From: CAZTDU01 sp050248795
GTDB lineage: Bacteria; Pseudomonadota; Gammaproteobacteria; Burkholderiales; SG8-39
Direction: 5' to 3'
Assembly (NCBI GenBank): GCA_050248795.1
Contig: JBFWRS010000043.1
Span: forward strand, 1-27,086
DNA length: 27,086 bases
The first letter of the stretch is position 1; every line of letters begins with the position of its first letter. The notes below the pieces were generated by a model that worked only from the letters and a program-made list of their open reading frames with translations, was not told the DNA's origin and did not search any database. The translations under genes were made by a program, and so were the position numbers. Shown one piece after another: positions 13,971 to 21,615 of the stretch.

Positions 13971-16702
13971 GACTTCTGCGAACCGCCGCGGCGGCCCAGC
14001 GCTCCGCGCTCGCGCTCGCGCTGGCGCAGCACGTCGATCATGACGTTGAACGTGCGAGCAAGCTGGCCGATCTCGTCGTTGGATTTCACCGCGACCGCGG
14101 CCTTGTCGTAGTCGCCCGCCTTGAGCGCGTGCGCCGCCGAAGTCAGCTCCTCGATCGGCCTGACGATCGTGCGCGCGAACAGCAGCGCGAGCAGCACGAA
14201 TACCGCGCCCACCACCGCGACGCTGTACAGCACCGTGTAGAACAGCTCGTTCAGCGGCGCCTCGAAGTACTCGCGCGATTCGGTCACCGCCACCGTCCAG
14301 CGATGCGCCTCTACCGGTGCGAAGCCCGCGATTTCCTCCTTGCCGGAAATGGTCGAGAAGTAGCTGATGCTGCCCGCCTGCTTGGCGTTCACCATCGCCT
14401 TCTGCAGCGCCGGCATGCGCAGGTCGTCGATCCTGTCCCGGCGGAAGCGCTGGTCCGCCTTGATCTCGTCGCGCTGCTTCTGCGACAGCGGCATCAGGCT
14501 CATGAACAGCAGCTTGGGGTTCTCGTGGTGAATGATGATGCCGTCCTCGTCGACCAAGAGAGGCGTGCGGGCGGCCCCCTGCTTGTCCGAATCGAGGATC
14601 TTCGCGATCGCGTCCGCCTTGATCCGCAGCACGACCGCGCCGATGACCTTCTTGTCGGCATCGAACACCGGGATCGAATAGAAGACACCGGCGGCGCCGG
14701 CGACGGCGCCGACGATGATGCCGGAGATGAAGGTCTGCCCCTGCATCGCCACCTTGAAATACTCGCGGAACTTGAAGTTCTTGCCCATTACCTGCGGGTC
14801 GCTCGAGATCACGGCCGTGCCCGCGGTGTCGAACACCATCGCCAGCTGGACGTCCGGGTTCGATACCACCAGGCTGTCGAGCTTGCCCTTCAGCACGAGC
14901 TTGTCTTCTTCGCGGGGGTTGGCGAGGAACTGCACGAAATCGCGGTCGCTGGCGAGGAACGCGGCCAGGTTCCTGCTGTCGGTGACCAGTTGCGAGACGC
15001 GACCCGCCAGGCTCGCCGCCAGTTGCTCGAGGTTGCGCAACTCCGACTGGCTGACGCGCGCGACGCTGCCGTTCAGGTTGTAGTAGGCGGTGATCAGCAT
15101 CGGCGCCAGCGCCGTAGCCACCATCGCCAGCGTCATCTTCAGCGCGAGGGGCCACGAGCCCGGCCGCAGCAGCAAACGGCCCAGGCGCCCCAGTCGCCCT
15201 TTAAGCAGCGCCGGCGACTTCAGCGCTGCGACCCAGCTGTCGCCGCCCGCCACCGTGTCGTCGCCGGAGCGAAGCGCCTGCTGCAGGCCCAGCGTCGCCG
15301 CATTCGCCGCGAACAACGACTCGAGGAACTGCGGCACGTCCTGCGGGCGGTCCTTCGCCTCCGGCTTCAGCGCCCAGTCCACCGCCTTGAGGAATTCCGG
15401 GCTGAACTTGTCCTTGCCGATCTGCACCGCCGGCGGCAGCGGATCGGGCTCCGCCATGCGCTGCGGCGCTTCGATCGGCTTCTTGCCGGCGATCATCCAG
15501 TACAGGGTGGCGCCGAACGCGTAGATGTCGGTCCAGGGACCCTGGTCGCCGGAGAAATACTGCTCGATCGGTCCGTATCCCGGCGTGACGATGTTGGTGT
15601 CGTCCGCCGAGCCCTTCGCCTGCCGCGCGGCACCGAAATCCAGCAGCACCAGGCTGCCGTCCTCGTCGCGCACGTAAATGTTGTCGGGTTTGATGTCGCG
15701 GTGCAGGTAGCCGGCGTCGTGCACGACCCCCAGCCCGTCCAGCAGCGGCAGGAACAGCGTGAGCAACTCGCGCTCCGAGATCGCCTTCTTTTCCTGCCAC
15801 CACGACTTCAGCGACTTGCCGCGCTCGTACTCCAGCACCATGTAGGCGGTGCTGTTGGCCTCGAAGAACCGCGCCACGCGCACGATGTTGCGGTGCCGGA
15901 ACGTGGCCAGGGTGCGCGCCTCGACGAGGAAGGCCTCGAGGCCGTGGTCGTAGAACTCCTGGTCTTCGGCGTTCTTCGCCGACACCGAATCGTCCGTGCT
16001 CCGGTAGGCGATGTCTTCGGGCAGGTACTCCTTGATCGCGACCTTGGAGTTGAGATTCACGTCGGTGGCAAGGTAGGTGATGCCGAACCCACCCTGACCC
16101 AGCAGCGCGTCGATACGGTACTCGTGCAAGCGGTAGCCGACCGGCAGCGCGACTGACGGCGCCGCAGGCGGGCGTGTCCGCGTCCGCTGCTCAGGTGGCG
16201 CGATCTTGGGCAGTCCCGCCGACACGCTTGCCGGATTGGCGACGGTCTTGTCCGCCGCATCGGGCTGCGGCGCAAGCAGGCCGGCGATGCCGTTCAGCAG
16301 GCGCTGCGTCTTCTCGTTGTCGACCGGGACCCCTTCCTGCACCAGCATGTTGCGCACGTCGCCTAGCAACGCCTGGGTCTTGTCGGAATCGCCGGCGGCG
16401 GCGGTATTCGACGTCACCAGCCGGTGCACGTTGCCGAGCAGCGCGCGGGTCTTCTCGACCGGCGCGCCTTCAGCCACCAGCATGCGGCCGACGTCCTGCA
16501 GCAGCATGCGCGTCTTCTCGACGTCCACTGCGGCTGCCGCGGGCTGGCTCGCCGCCTGCTGCCGGTGCTTGGGGGAATTCGGGTCGATCTGGGTCTTGTC
16601 GGAATCGGCGGTCGCCGCCTGACGATGCTTGGGCGAGTTCGGGTCGATCACGGTCTTATCGTCCGTGCCGCCCTTTCCAAACGACCTGATGTCCTCTGCC
16701 AT
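13967..16702 (-). CDS. Membrane Ser/Thr protein kinase with C-terminal Cache sensor and HAMP
   Basis: A 911-residue Hanks-type kinase. Residues 1-170 are low-complexity and carry seven (D/E)KT motifs (Thr17, 37, 64, 85, 109, 132, 153). The kinase domain (about 195-465) is complete: glycine loop GQGGFGITY (202-210), Lys224, Glu261, HRDIKPDN (334-341), DFG (355-357) and GYGPIEQY (375-382). A membrane segment (about 519-540), a periplasmic dCache-like domain (about 541-820), a second membrane segment (about 822-843) and a HAMP (843-896, with NDEIGQLARTFNVM) follow. The chain then ends, with no output domain after HAMP. ATG 16702 is preferred; ATG 16759 would add 19 residues. Ligand and substrates are unknown. 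The alpha/beta hydrolase is coupled downstream, and a sensor-transporter operon diverges upstream. Confidence 0.9.
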   Translation of the reverse strand: MAEDIRSFGKGGTDDKTVIDPNSPKHRQAATADSDKTQIDPNSPKHRQQAASQPAAAAVDVEKTRMLLQDVGRMLVAEGAPVEKTRALLGNVHRLVTSNTAAAGDSDKTQALLGDVRNMLVQEGVPVDNEKTQRLLNGIAGLLAPQPDAADKTVANPASVSAGLPKIAPPEQRTRTRPPAAPSVALPVGYRLHEYRIDALLGQGGFGITYLATDVNLNSKVAIKEYLPEDIAYRSTDDSVSAKNAEDQEFYDHGLEAFLVEARTLATFRHRNIVRVARFFEANSTAYMVLEYERGKSLKSWWQEKKAISERELLTLFLPLLDGLGVVHDAGYLHRDIKPDNIYVRDEDGSLVLLDFGAARQAKGSADDTNIVTPGYGPIEQYFSGDQGPWTDIYAFGATLYWMIAGKKPIEAPQRMAEPDPLPPAVQIGKDKFSPEFLKAVDWALKPEAKDRPQDVPQFLESLFAANAATLGLQQALRSGDDTVAGGDSWVAALKSPALLKGRLGRLGRLLLRPGSWPLALKMTLAMVATALAPMLITAYYNLNGSVARVSQSELRNLEQLAASLAGRVSQLVTDSRNLAAFLASDRDFVQFLANPREEDKLVLKGKLDSLVVSNPDVQLAMVFDTAGTAVISSDPQVMGKNFKFREYFKVAMQGQTFISGIIVGAVAGAAGVFYSIPVFDADKKVIGAVVLRIKADAIAKILDSDKQGAARTPLLVDEDGIIIHHENPKLLFMSLMPLSQKQRDEIKADQRFRRDRIDDLRMPALQKAMVNAKQAGSISYFSTISGKEEIAGFAPVEAHRWTVAVTESREYFEAPLNELFYTVLYSVAVVGAVFVLLALLFARTIVRPIEELTSAAHALKAGDYDKAAVAVKSNDEIGQLARTFNVMIDVLRQRERERGALGRRGGSQKS

Positions 16703-16913
16703 AGCCTGAAACCCCCCGAAGCCCGCTCCCGTCTGCGCCTGCAACCCTACCATAGGCATTCAGAACGTGCACGAAAAACACACCCTTTACAGGGACTTAG
16801 CTTGGATTTCTTAGGCTTGACCGGAGCAGCGTGTTAACATCCCCGCAGCGTTTAGGAGCTGACCCGGCAGGCCGGCCTAGGTAGTTGAAAGAAAAACTCT
16901 TATCGTCCGCGAG
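16703..16913. other. Divergent intergenic region, kinase versus sensor-transporter operon
   Basis: This 211-base gap must hold the promoters for both divergent units, but no confident -35/-10 pair was found on either strand. Two short perfect palindromes are present: TGTTAACA (16832-16839) and AGGCCGGCCT (16869-16878). Either could be a regulator site, but both are short enough to occur by chance. The plus-strand start at 16914 has no strong Shine-Dalgarno. Confidence 0.4.
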
Positions 16914-17663
16914 ATGAAAAGCACGCGAAGCCGCTTCATCGGGGTTGCCATACTAGTGTGCCTGTTCGCCACCGGGATGGCGACCTTCCTCAATTACTAC
17001 AAGTACAAGAGTACGTTCGCGCAGATCGTGAAGTCTCGCATGCTGGTGATCGGTTACGGCATCGAGAACAGCGTACGAACATCGCTTGGCCTGGGCATGG
17101 CCTTCGCCGAGCTCGGCGCCCTTCCCGGGCTCATCGAGCGCGAGAAGGCCGCGGACCGCCTGATCACCGGCATCGACGTCTTCGACGCCGGCGGCAAGAT
17201 GCTCTACAGCACCGAGCCTGCCCGCGTCGGCAAGCCGGCGCCCGCCGAATGGGTCGACGCGGCCACCGGCATCGGCGAGAAGGGCAAGGAGTGGCAGGCT
17301 AGCGATCCGGGGGAGTTCGTCGCCGGCATTTCGCTGAAGAACAACTTCGACCTCACGGTGGGATACCTTGCACTGCGCTACACGCGCGACCACGTCGACA
17401 GCAGCGTCGCCAAGATGGGCTGGCACCTGCTGCTGATAGGCATATTGACGTTCGTCGGCGCCAGCATCCTCGCGGCGCTTATCCTGATCACCATCCTCAG
17501 GCGCTACGAACGCGACATGCAGGCGATCGACGACCGCATTTCCGGCAAGGATGCCGCGACCCTGCCGCCGGCATTTGCGCCCTCGGTGGAGGAACTGCGC
17601 GCCGCCATCTCGGGCGCGGAAGCCAGCCTGGCCGGCGTGCGCAGCCGGCTGAAGGGCGGATAG
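16914..17663 (+). CDS. Cache-like membrane sensor protein without output domain
   Basis: A 249-residue inner-membrane protein that I do not recognise by name. It has an N-terminal membrane segment (about 8-26), a periplasmic region of about 140 residues, and a second membrane segment (about 170-194). A cytoplasmic tail of about 55 residues ends in a helical stretch. The periplasmic part has features of a single-Cache (PAS-like) fold, including ITGIDVFDAGGKMLYST and a later strand LTVGYLALRY. No HAMP, kinase, cyclase or methyl-accepting domain follows. The next gene starts 5 bases after its stop and also begins with a sensor region, so this is probably a partner subunit or co-sensor. The substrate is unknown. 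ATG 16914 is the only start that precedes the membrane anchor well. Confidence 0.8.
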   Translation: MKSTRSRFIGVAILVCLFATGMATFLNYYKYKSTFAQIVKSRMLVIGYGIENSVRTSLGLGMAFAELGALPGLIEREKAADRLITGIDVFDAGGKMLYSTEPARVGKPAPAEWVDAATGIGEKGKEWQASDPGEFVAGISLKNNFDLTVGYLALRYTRDHVDSSVAKMGWHLLLIGILTFVGASILAALILITILRRYERDMQAIDDRISGKDAATLPPAFAPSVEELRAAISGAEASLAGVRSRLKGG

Positions 17664-17668
17664 CCCCG

Positions 17669-19756
17669 ATGGAACAGAGCTACCTGCGTCGCATCTACTG
17701 GCAGCTCACCGGCGCCATCATGGCGGTGATGCTGGCCGCGCTGGGCGCGATCTCCTGGTTCTCCCACCAGGCCTTCGAGCGCGAACTGGTCCCAGAAATG
17801 GCGCTCAAGGCAGCGACGGTCGGTGCGTCGGTGCGCGCACTGGTCAACAAGGCGATGGACTACGGCATCCGCTTCGAGGACATCTACGGCGCCGAGCAGG
17901 CGCTAAAGGAGTCTGACGACGACAATCCCGACATCTCCTACCTCGCGATCACCGCAGCCGACGGCAGGATCATGTCCGATGCTGGCCGCAGGCCGGCCGG
18001 CGCGGGTGCCCACTTCCGCAGTGCCGAGGTACTGAAGGGATTGCAGGCGCGGACAGCGGACGTGACGCCGGTGCTGGTGGGCGGCTCGTACGTGGTATCG
18101 ATGCCGATCGCCCAGGGCGGCACGGGCGTGGGCATGCTGCACATCGGCATTGCCGAGGAATTCATCCGCGACGTCATGCTGGAGGCGCTGCTCGACCTGC
18201 TGGTGGTGCTGATCGTTGCGCTCTTTTTCACACTGGAACTGCTCAACTTCCTCGCCGGCGCGCCGCTGGCCGCCGGCCTGCGCGACTTCGCCACGACCAT
18301 CACCCGGGTCAAGGGTGGCGACTTCGCGGGACGCGTCGAAGCCAAGACCGCGGACGAGATCGGCCGCATCCTCGCGCACGTGGACGCCGCGCTGGTGCGC
18401 CTGAACGCGGCGTATACCGCGCTCGAAGCGGAACTCAAGGCTGCGGGCGGCCGGGCATCCGCCGCCGCGCTCTCGGGATGGCAGGACCTGCAGAAAAGGT
18501 ACCGCTTCGGCAGCGGCTCGGCGGTTCCCTCCGAGGACGTCGGCGCGATGGCGCGGATCCGCGCGCCGCTCTTCACCTTCATCCTCGCCGAGGAGCTTTC
18601 ACGCTCGTTCCTGCCCGCATACGTGAATGAACTGCTGGTGCCGATACCCGGCATATCCGCGCAGGTGGTGATCGGCCTGCCGATCGTGCTGTTCATGCTG
18701 ATCGTGGCAATCGGCCAGCCCTTCCTCGGCGCGTGGAGCGAGCGCGTCGGGCGCCGCCGCGCGATGCTCGTCGGCGCGGCAATCGGCACCGCAGGCTTCG
18801 TTGCCACGGCGCTCGCGTACAACCTCCTCGACCTGCTCGTGTGGCGCTCGCTGTGCGCGGTCGGCTACGCGATCGTGTTCGTCGCCGCGCAGGGCTACAT
18901 CCTCGACCATGCGCGGCCGCAGGAGCGCGCGCAGGGCTTCGCGCTGTTCATCGGCGCCATCATGGTGGCGACGATTTGCGGGCCACCGATCGGCGGCATC
19001 CTCGCCGACAACATCGGCACCCGCCTCACGTTCGGCATCTCGGCGACGCTGTGCGCGCTGTCGATCCTCGCCATCCGCATGCTGCCCGTCACGCAGGGTG
19101 CAGGATCGCGCCGGCCCGAGCGCGCGCCGTCGATGGGAGATTTCGGCCGCCTGCTGCTGAACCCGCGCTTCATGGTGCTGACCGGGCTCGCGGCGATGCC
19201 TGCGAAGATCATCCTCACGGGGTTCTGCTTCTACCTGGTGCCGCTGTACATCGTGTCCATCGGCAGCACGCAGGCGATGGCTGGCCGCATGCTGATGGTC
19301 TATGCGGTGATGATGGTGCTGATCGTCCCGCTGGCGGCAAAGTTCACCGACAGCGGTGCGCGCCGAGAAACGATGGTCGCGCTCGGCCTGATCATTTCCG
19401 GCGCGGGCGGCATGCTGCTGCTCACGTCGGGGAACTTCCTCATGGTGTTCGGGGTAGTGCTGTGCCTGGGCCTCGGCCAGGCAATGTCTATCGCGTCGCA
19501 GAGCGCGCTGGTGGCGGAGCTATGCAAGGACGAGATCGCGCGCTACGGCGACGGCTCGGTCTACGGCGTCTACCGCATGCTCGAGCGCTTCGGCAACGCG
19601 CTGGGCCCGCTGATCGCGGGCGTGCTGGTGGTGCGCTACGGCTACGAGGGCGCTTTCATCAGCATCAGCGCGCTGGTGCTCGCCTGCGGCCTGCTGTTCG
19701 CGCTCTCGGTGGCGCTGATCCGGCGCTCGCCGCCGGCCGCGGAGGCGGCGGCATGA
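17669..19756 (+). CDS. Sensor-HAMP-MFS transporter fusion protein
   Basis: A 695-residue protein that joins a receptor-like front half to a transporter. The N-terminal part has a membrane segment (about 13-33) and a periplasmic Cache-like domain (about 34-168, with ISYLAITAADGRIMSD and GVGMLHIGI). A second membrane segment (about 172-195) follows, then a HAMP (about 198-250, with GGDFAGRVEAKTADEIGRIL). After a 45-residue linker comes an MFS carrier of about 12 helices (about 298-685). It includes the MFS loop motif GAWSERVGRRR (354-364) and charged residues Glu308, Glu309 and Arg312 in the first helix. The frame is continuous, with no stop or shift at the junction. The substrate and direction are unknown. 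It lies 5 bases after the Cache-like gene and overlaps the binding-protein gene by 4 bases, so the three form one operon. Confidence 0.88.
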   Translation: MEQSYLRRIYWQLTGAIMAVMLAALGAISWFSHQAFERELVPEMALKAATVGASVRALVNKAMDYGIRFEDIYGAEQALKESDDDNPDISYLAITAADGRIMSDAGRRPAGAGAHFRSAEVLKGLQARTADVTPVLVGGSYVVSMPIAQGGTGVGMLHIGIAEEFIRDVMLEALLDLLVVLIVALFFTLELLNFLAGAPLAAGLRDFATTITRVKGGDFAGRVEAKTADEIGRILAHVDAALVRLNAAYTALEAELKAAGGRASAAALSGWQDLQKRYRFGSGSAVPSEDVGAMARIRAPLFTFILAEELSRSFLPAYVNELLVPIPGISAQVVIGLPIVLFMLIVAIGQPFLGAWSERVGRRRAMLVGAAIGTAGFVATALAYNLLDLLVWRSLCAVGYAIVFVAAQGYILDHARPQERAQGFALFIGAIMVATICGPPIGGILADNIGTRLTFGISATLCALSILAIRMLPVTQGAGSRRPERAPSMGDFGRLLLNPRFMVLTGLAAMPAKIILTGFCFYLVPLYIVSIGSTQAMAGRMLMVYAVMMVLIVPLAAKFTDSGARRETMVALGLIISGAGGMLLLTSGNFLMVFGVVLCLGLGQAMSIASQSALVAELCKDEIARYGDGSVYGVYRMLERFGNALGPLIAGVLVVRYGYEGAFISISALVLACGLLFALSVALIRRSPPAAEAAA

Positions 19757-20772
19757 AGCGCGCCTTCGCCGCCCTCTCGCTTGCGCTCGCGCTCGCCGGC
19801 GTCGCCGGCCAGGCGCTGGCGCAGACCAACCCTTTCCGCATCTATGCCATAACCTTCCGCGGCATGACCGACGTGGAGCGGGGCTTCCAGGACTACTTCG
19901 CATCGCGCGGCGTGCCGGTGGAGATCACGTTCCGCGACCTCGCGCGCGACGCGAGCCGCATGCCCGGGTTCCTGAAGGAGATCCGCGAAGCCAGGCCCGA
20001 CCTCGTCTACACCTGGGGAACCTCGGTCACGCTGGGCGTGGTCGGCACGCACGACAAGTTCGATCCCAACCGGCACATCACCGACATACCGGTCGTGTTC
20101 ACGCTGGTGGCAGCGCCGGTGCAGGCCAAGATCGTGCCGTCGCTGAAGTCCTCCGGCCGCAATGTCACCGGCGTGTTCCATGTTGCCCCGACCGATGCGC
20201 AGATGCGCGCGATGGCCTCGTACCGCCCCTTCAAGCGCGTCGGCGTTCTGTACACGCCGACCGAGCAGAACTCGGTCGTCATCCTCAAGGAGCTCAAGGA
20301 CTTCGGTGCCAGGATGGGCTATACGGTGATCGATCGCCCCTTCCGGCTCGACGCACAGAAGAAGGTGACCGCGGAAGGCGCCGTGGATCTGGTGCGCGAG
20401 ATCAAGGCGGAGAAGGCCGACTGGCTCTACCTGCCGCCCGACTCGTTCCTGGGCACCCAGGCGCAGAAGCTCGTGATCCCGGCGGCCAACGAGGCCGGCC
20501 TGCCGACCTTCGCTACCACCGAGCAGCTGATGGAAGCCGGCGCCCTGGCCGGACTCGTCAGCCGCTACCACAGCATCGGCCAGTTCACCGCATACAAGGC
20601 CGAACGCATCCTGGTGCGGAAGTTCAAGCCGCAGAACATCCCGGTGGAAACGCTGACGCGGTTCTCGTTCCAGATCCGCATGAAGACTGCGGCGCAGCTG
20701 AAGCTCGAGCCGCCGCTGCCGATGTTCAACTACGCCGAGCTGATCGGCGACGAAGCCGCGCCGGCCAAGTAG
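19753..20772 (+). CDS. Periplasmic ABC-type substrate-binding protein (PF04392-like)
   Basis: A 339-residue periplasmic binding protein. It has a cleavable signal peptide ending ALA-Q near residue 23 and no lipobox, so it is soluble in the periplasm. The mature part has the two-lobed layout of the ABC_sub_bind (PF04392, TrpX-like) group: PDLVYTWGTSVTLGVVG, IPVVFTLVAAPVQAKIV, GRNVTGVFHVAPTDAQM, a strand KRVGVLYTPTEQNS, and LPTFATTEQLMEAGALAGL. No ABC permease or ATPase gene is nearby. Instead it overlaps the sensor-HAMP-MFS gene (ATGA) and has GGAGG 7 bases before its ATG. It may present a ligand to the neighbouring sensors or to the carrier. The ligand is unknown. Confidence 0.85.
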   Translation: MKRAFAALSLALALAGVAGQALAQTNPFRIYAITFRGMTDVERGFQDYFASRGVPVEITFRDLARDASRMPGFLKEIREARPDLVYTWGTSVTLGVVGTHDKFDPNRHITDIPVVFTLVAAPVQAKIVPSLKSSGRNVTGVFHVAPTDAQMRAMASYRPFKRVGVLYTPTEQNSVVILKELKDFGARMGYTVIDRPFRLDAQKKVTAEGAVDLVREIKAEKADWLYLPPDSFLGTQAQKLVIPAANEAGLPTFATTEQLMEAGALAGLVSRYHSIGQFTAYKAERILVRKFKPQNIPVETLTRFSFQIRMKTAAQLKLEPPLPMFNYAELIGDEAAPAK

Positions 20773-20778
20773 CGCGCC

Positions 20779-20796
20779 CGCGGCCCTCAGGCCGCG
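20779..20796. terminator. GC-rich hairpin between convergent genes
   Basis: A perfect 7-base stem with loop CTCA lies in the 14-base convergent gap and runs into the last codons of the minus-strand gene. It could stop transcripts from either side. There is no T-tract, so it is not a typical intrinsic terminator. Confidence 0.3.
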
Positions 20797-21548
20797 CTGG
20801 AGAGTTTCGCGAGGATGGCGCCGACGATGTCGATCACGGACTCGTCCCTGATCTGCAGCAGCGCCTGGGACTTTTTCATTTTCAGCCGGATACCGTCGCG
20901 ATAGAGGTAGATCTCGTCCGGCTGGCGATGCTTGACGCCGAAACTCTTCGGGCCGCGGAAGATAAAACGCTGGCTGGTGAGGATGAACACGCCCTGCCCG
21001 TTCGATGTCGCGCCCTTCAGCGGCAGCGCGAACGCGCGGCCGATGCCAGGACGGAACGCGGAACCGAAGACGAAGCGCGAGCCGATCGCGGTGCCCAGCT
21101 CGCCGGCATCGAAGCTCTCGGCCGCTACCGTGTAATGGGCGGCCTCTCCCGGATCCAGCGCCAAGCCCTTCAGTGCCGTGTGCTCCGGGGACACCGTGGG
21201 CAGGTTTCCCTTGTTGATCTCGGTGACGACGCGCAGGCGGCGCAGGTCCATGCGCGTCTTGTCGACCTGCTCGTCCTTCAGGTTGAGGAACTCCTGGATT
21301 CGGGCGAGTTCCTGTTCCTCGGTGGTAGTGAGCTTTCCCCCGGCCTTGACCGCGCCGACCGCGACGTTGTAGACCTCGCGCCGCAACTGCGTCTTGTCGT
21401 CTCCCGGGTCGGCGTCGAGCTGCGCGCGCAGGGTTTCGAGCTCCGCGCGCTTCTCGTCTGTGAGCTTGCCGTCGCTCACCGCCTCCTTCACGGCCTCGCG
21501 GAACTGCTCCTTTTTCTTGCCGCCGCCGAACCAGTCCTTCAGGCCCAT
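20787..21548 (-). CDS. TerB-like/PH-like protein with (D/E)KT motifs
   Basis: A 253-residue, apparently soluble cytoplasmic protein of unknown function. It starts with a basic amphipathic stretch, then has two similar helical units: SDGKLTDEKRAELETLRAQL (about 25-44) and GGKLTTTEEQELARIQEFL (about 71-89). They resemble the acidic helix pairs of TerB-like or EF-hand-like folds. The C-terminal part (about 125-250) has FILTSQRFIFRGP and IYLYRDGIRLK, typical of bacterial PH or GRAM-like domains. DKT occurs at 51-53 and 96-98, the second in DKTRMD, echoing motifs at the N-terminus of the nearby kinase. ATG 21548 has GGAGAGG just upstream. Convergent with the binding-protein gene. A kinase substrate or adaptor role is only an inference. 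Confidence 0.8.
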   Translation of the reverse strand: MGLKDWFGGGKKKEQFREAVKEAVSDGKLTDEKRAELETLRAQLDADPGDDKTQLRREVYNVAVGAVKAGGKLTTTEEQELARIQEFLNLKDEQVDKTRMDLRRLRVVTEINKGNLPTVSPEHTALKGLALDPGEAAHYTVAAESFDAGELGTAIGSRFVFGSAFRPGIGRAFALPLKGATSNGQGVFILTSQRFIFRGPKSFGVKHRQPDEIYLYRDGIRLKMKKSQALLQIRDESVIDIVGAILAKLSSAA

Positions 21549-21615
21549 CGCGCCCTCTCCGTGCCGTATCCCCCGCGGGCTGCAATCCTAGCACGCTGTA
21601 AACTGCGCGGTTCCC

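Noticed and set aside
16832..16839. TGTTAACA palindrome as a regulator operator
   Set aside because: Eight bases is too short to support a specific site without comparison with relatives. It is mentioned only within the intergenic entry.
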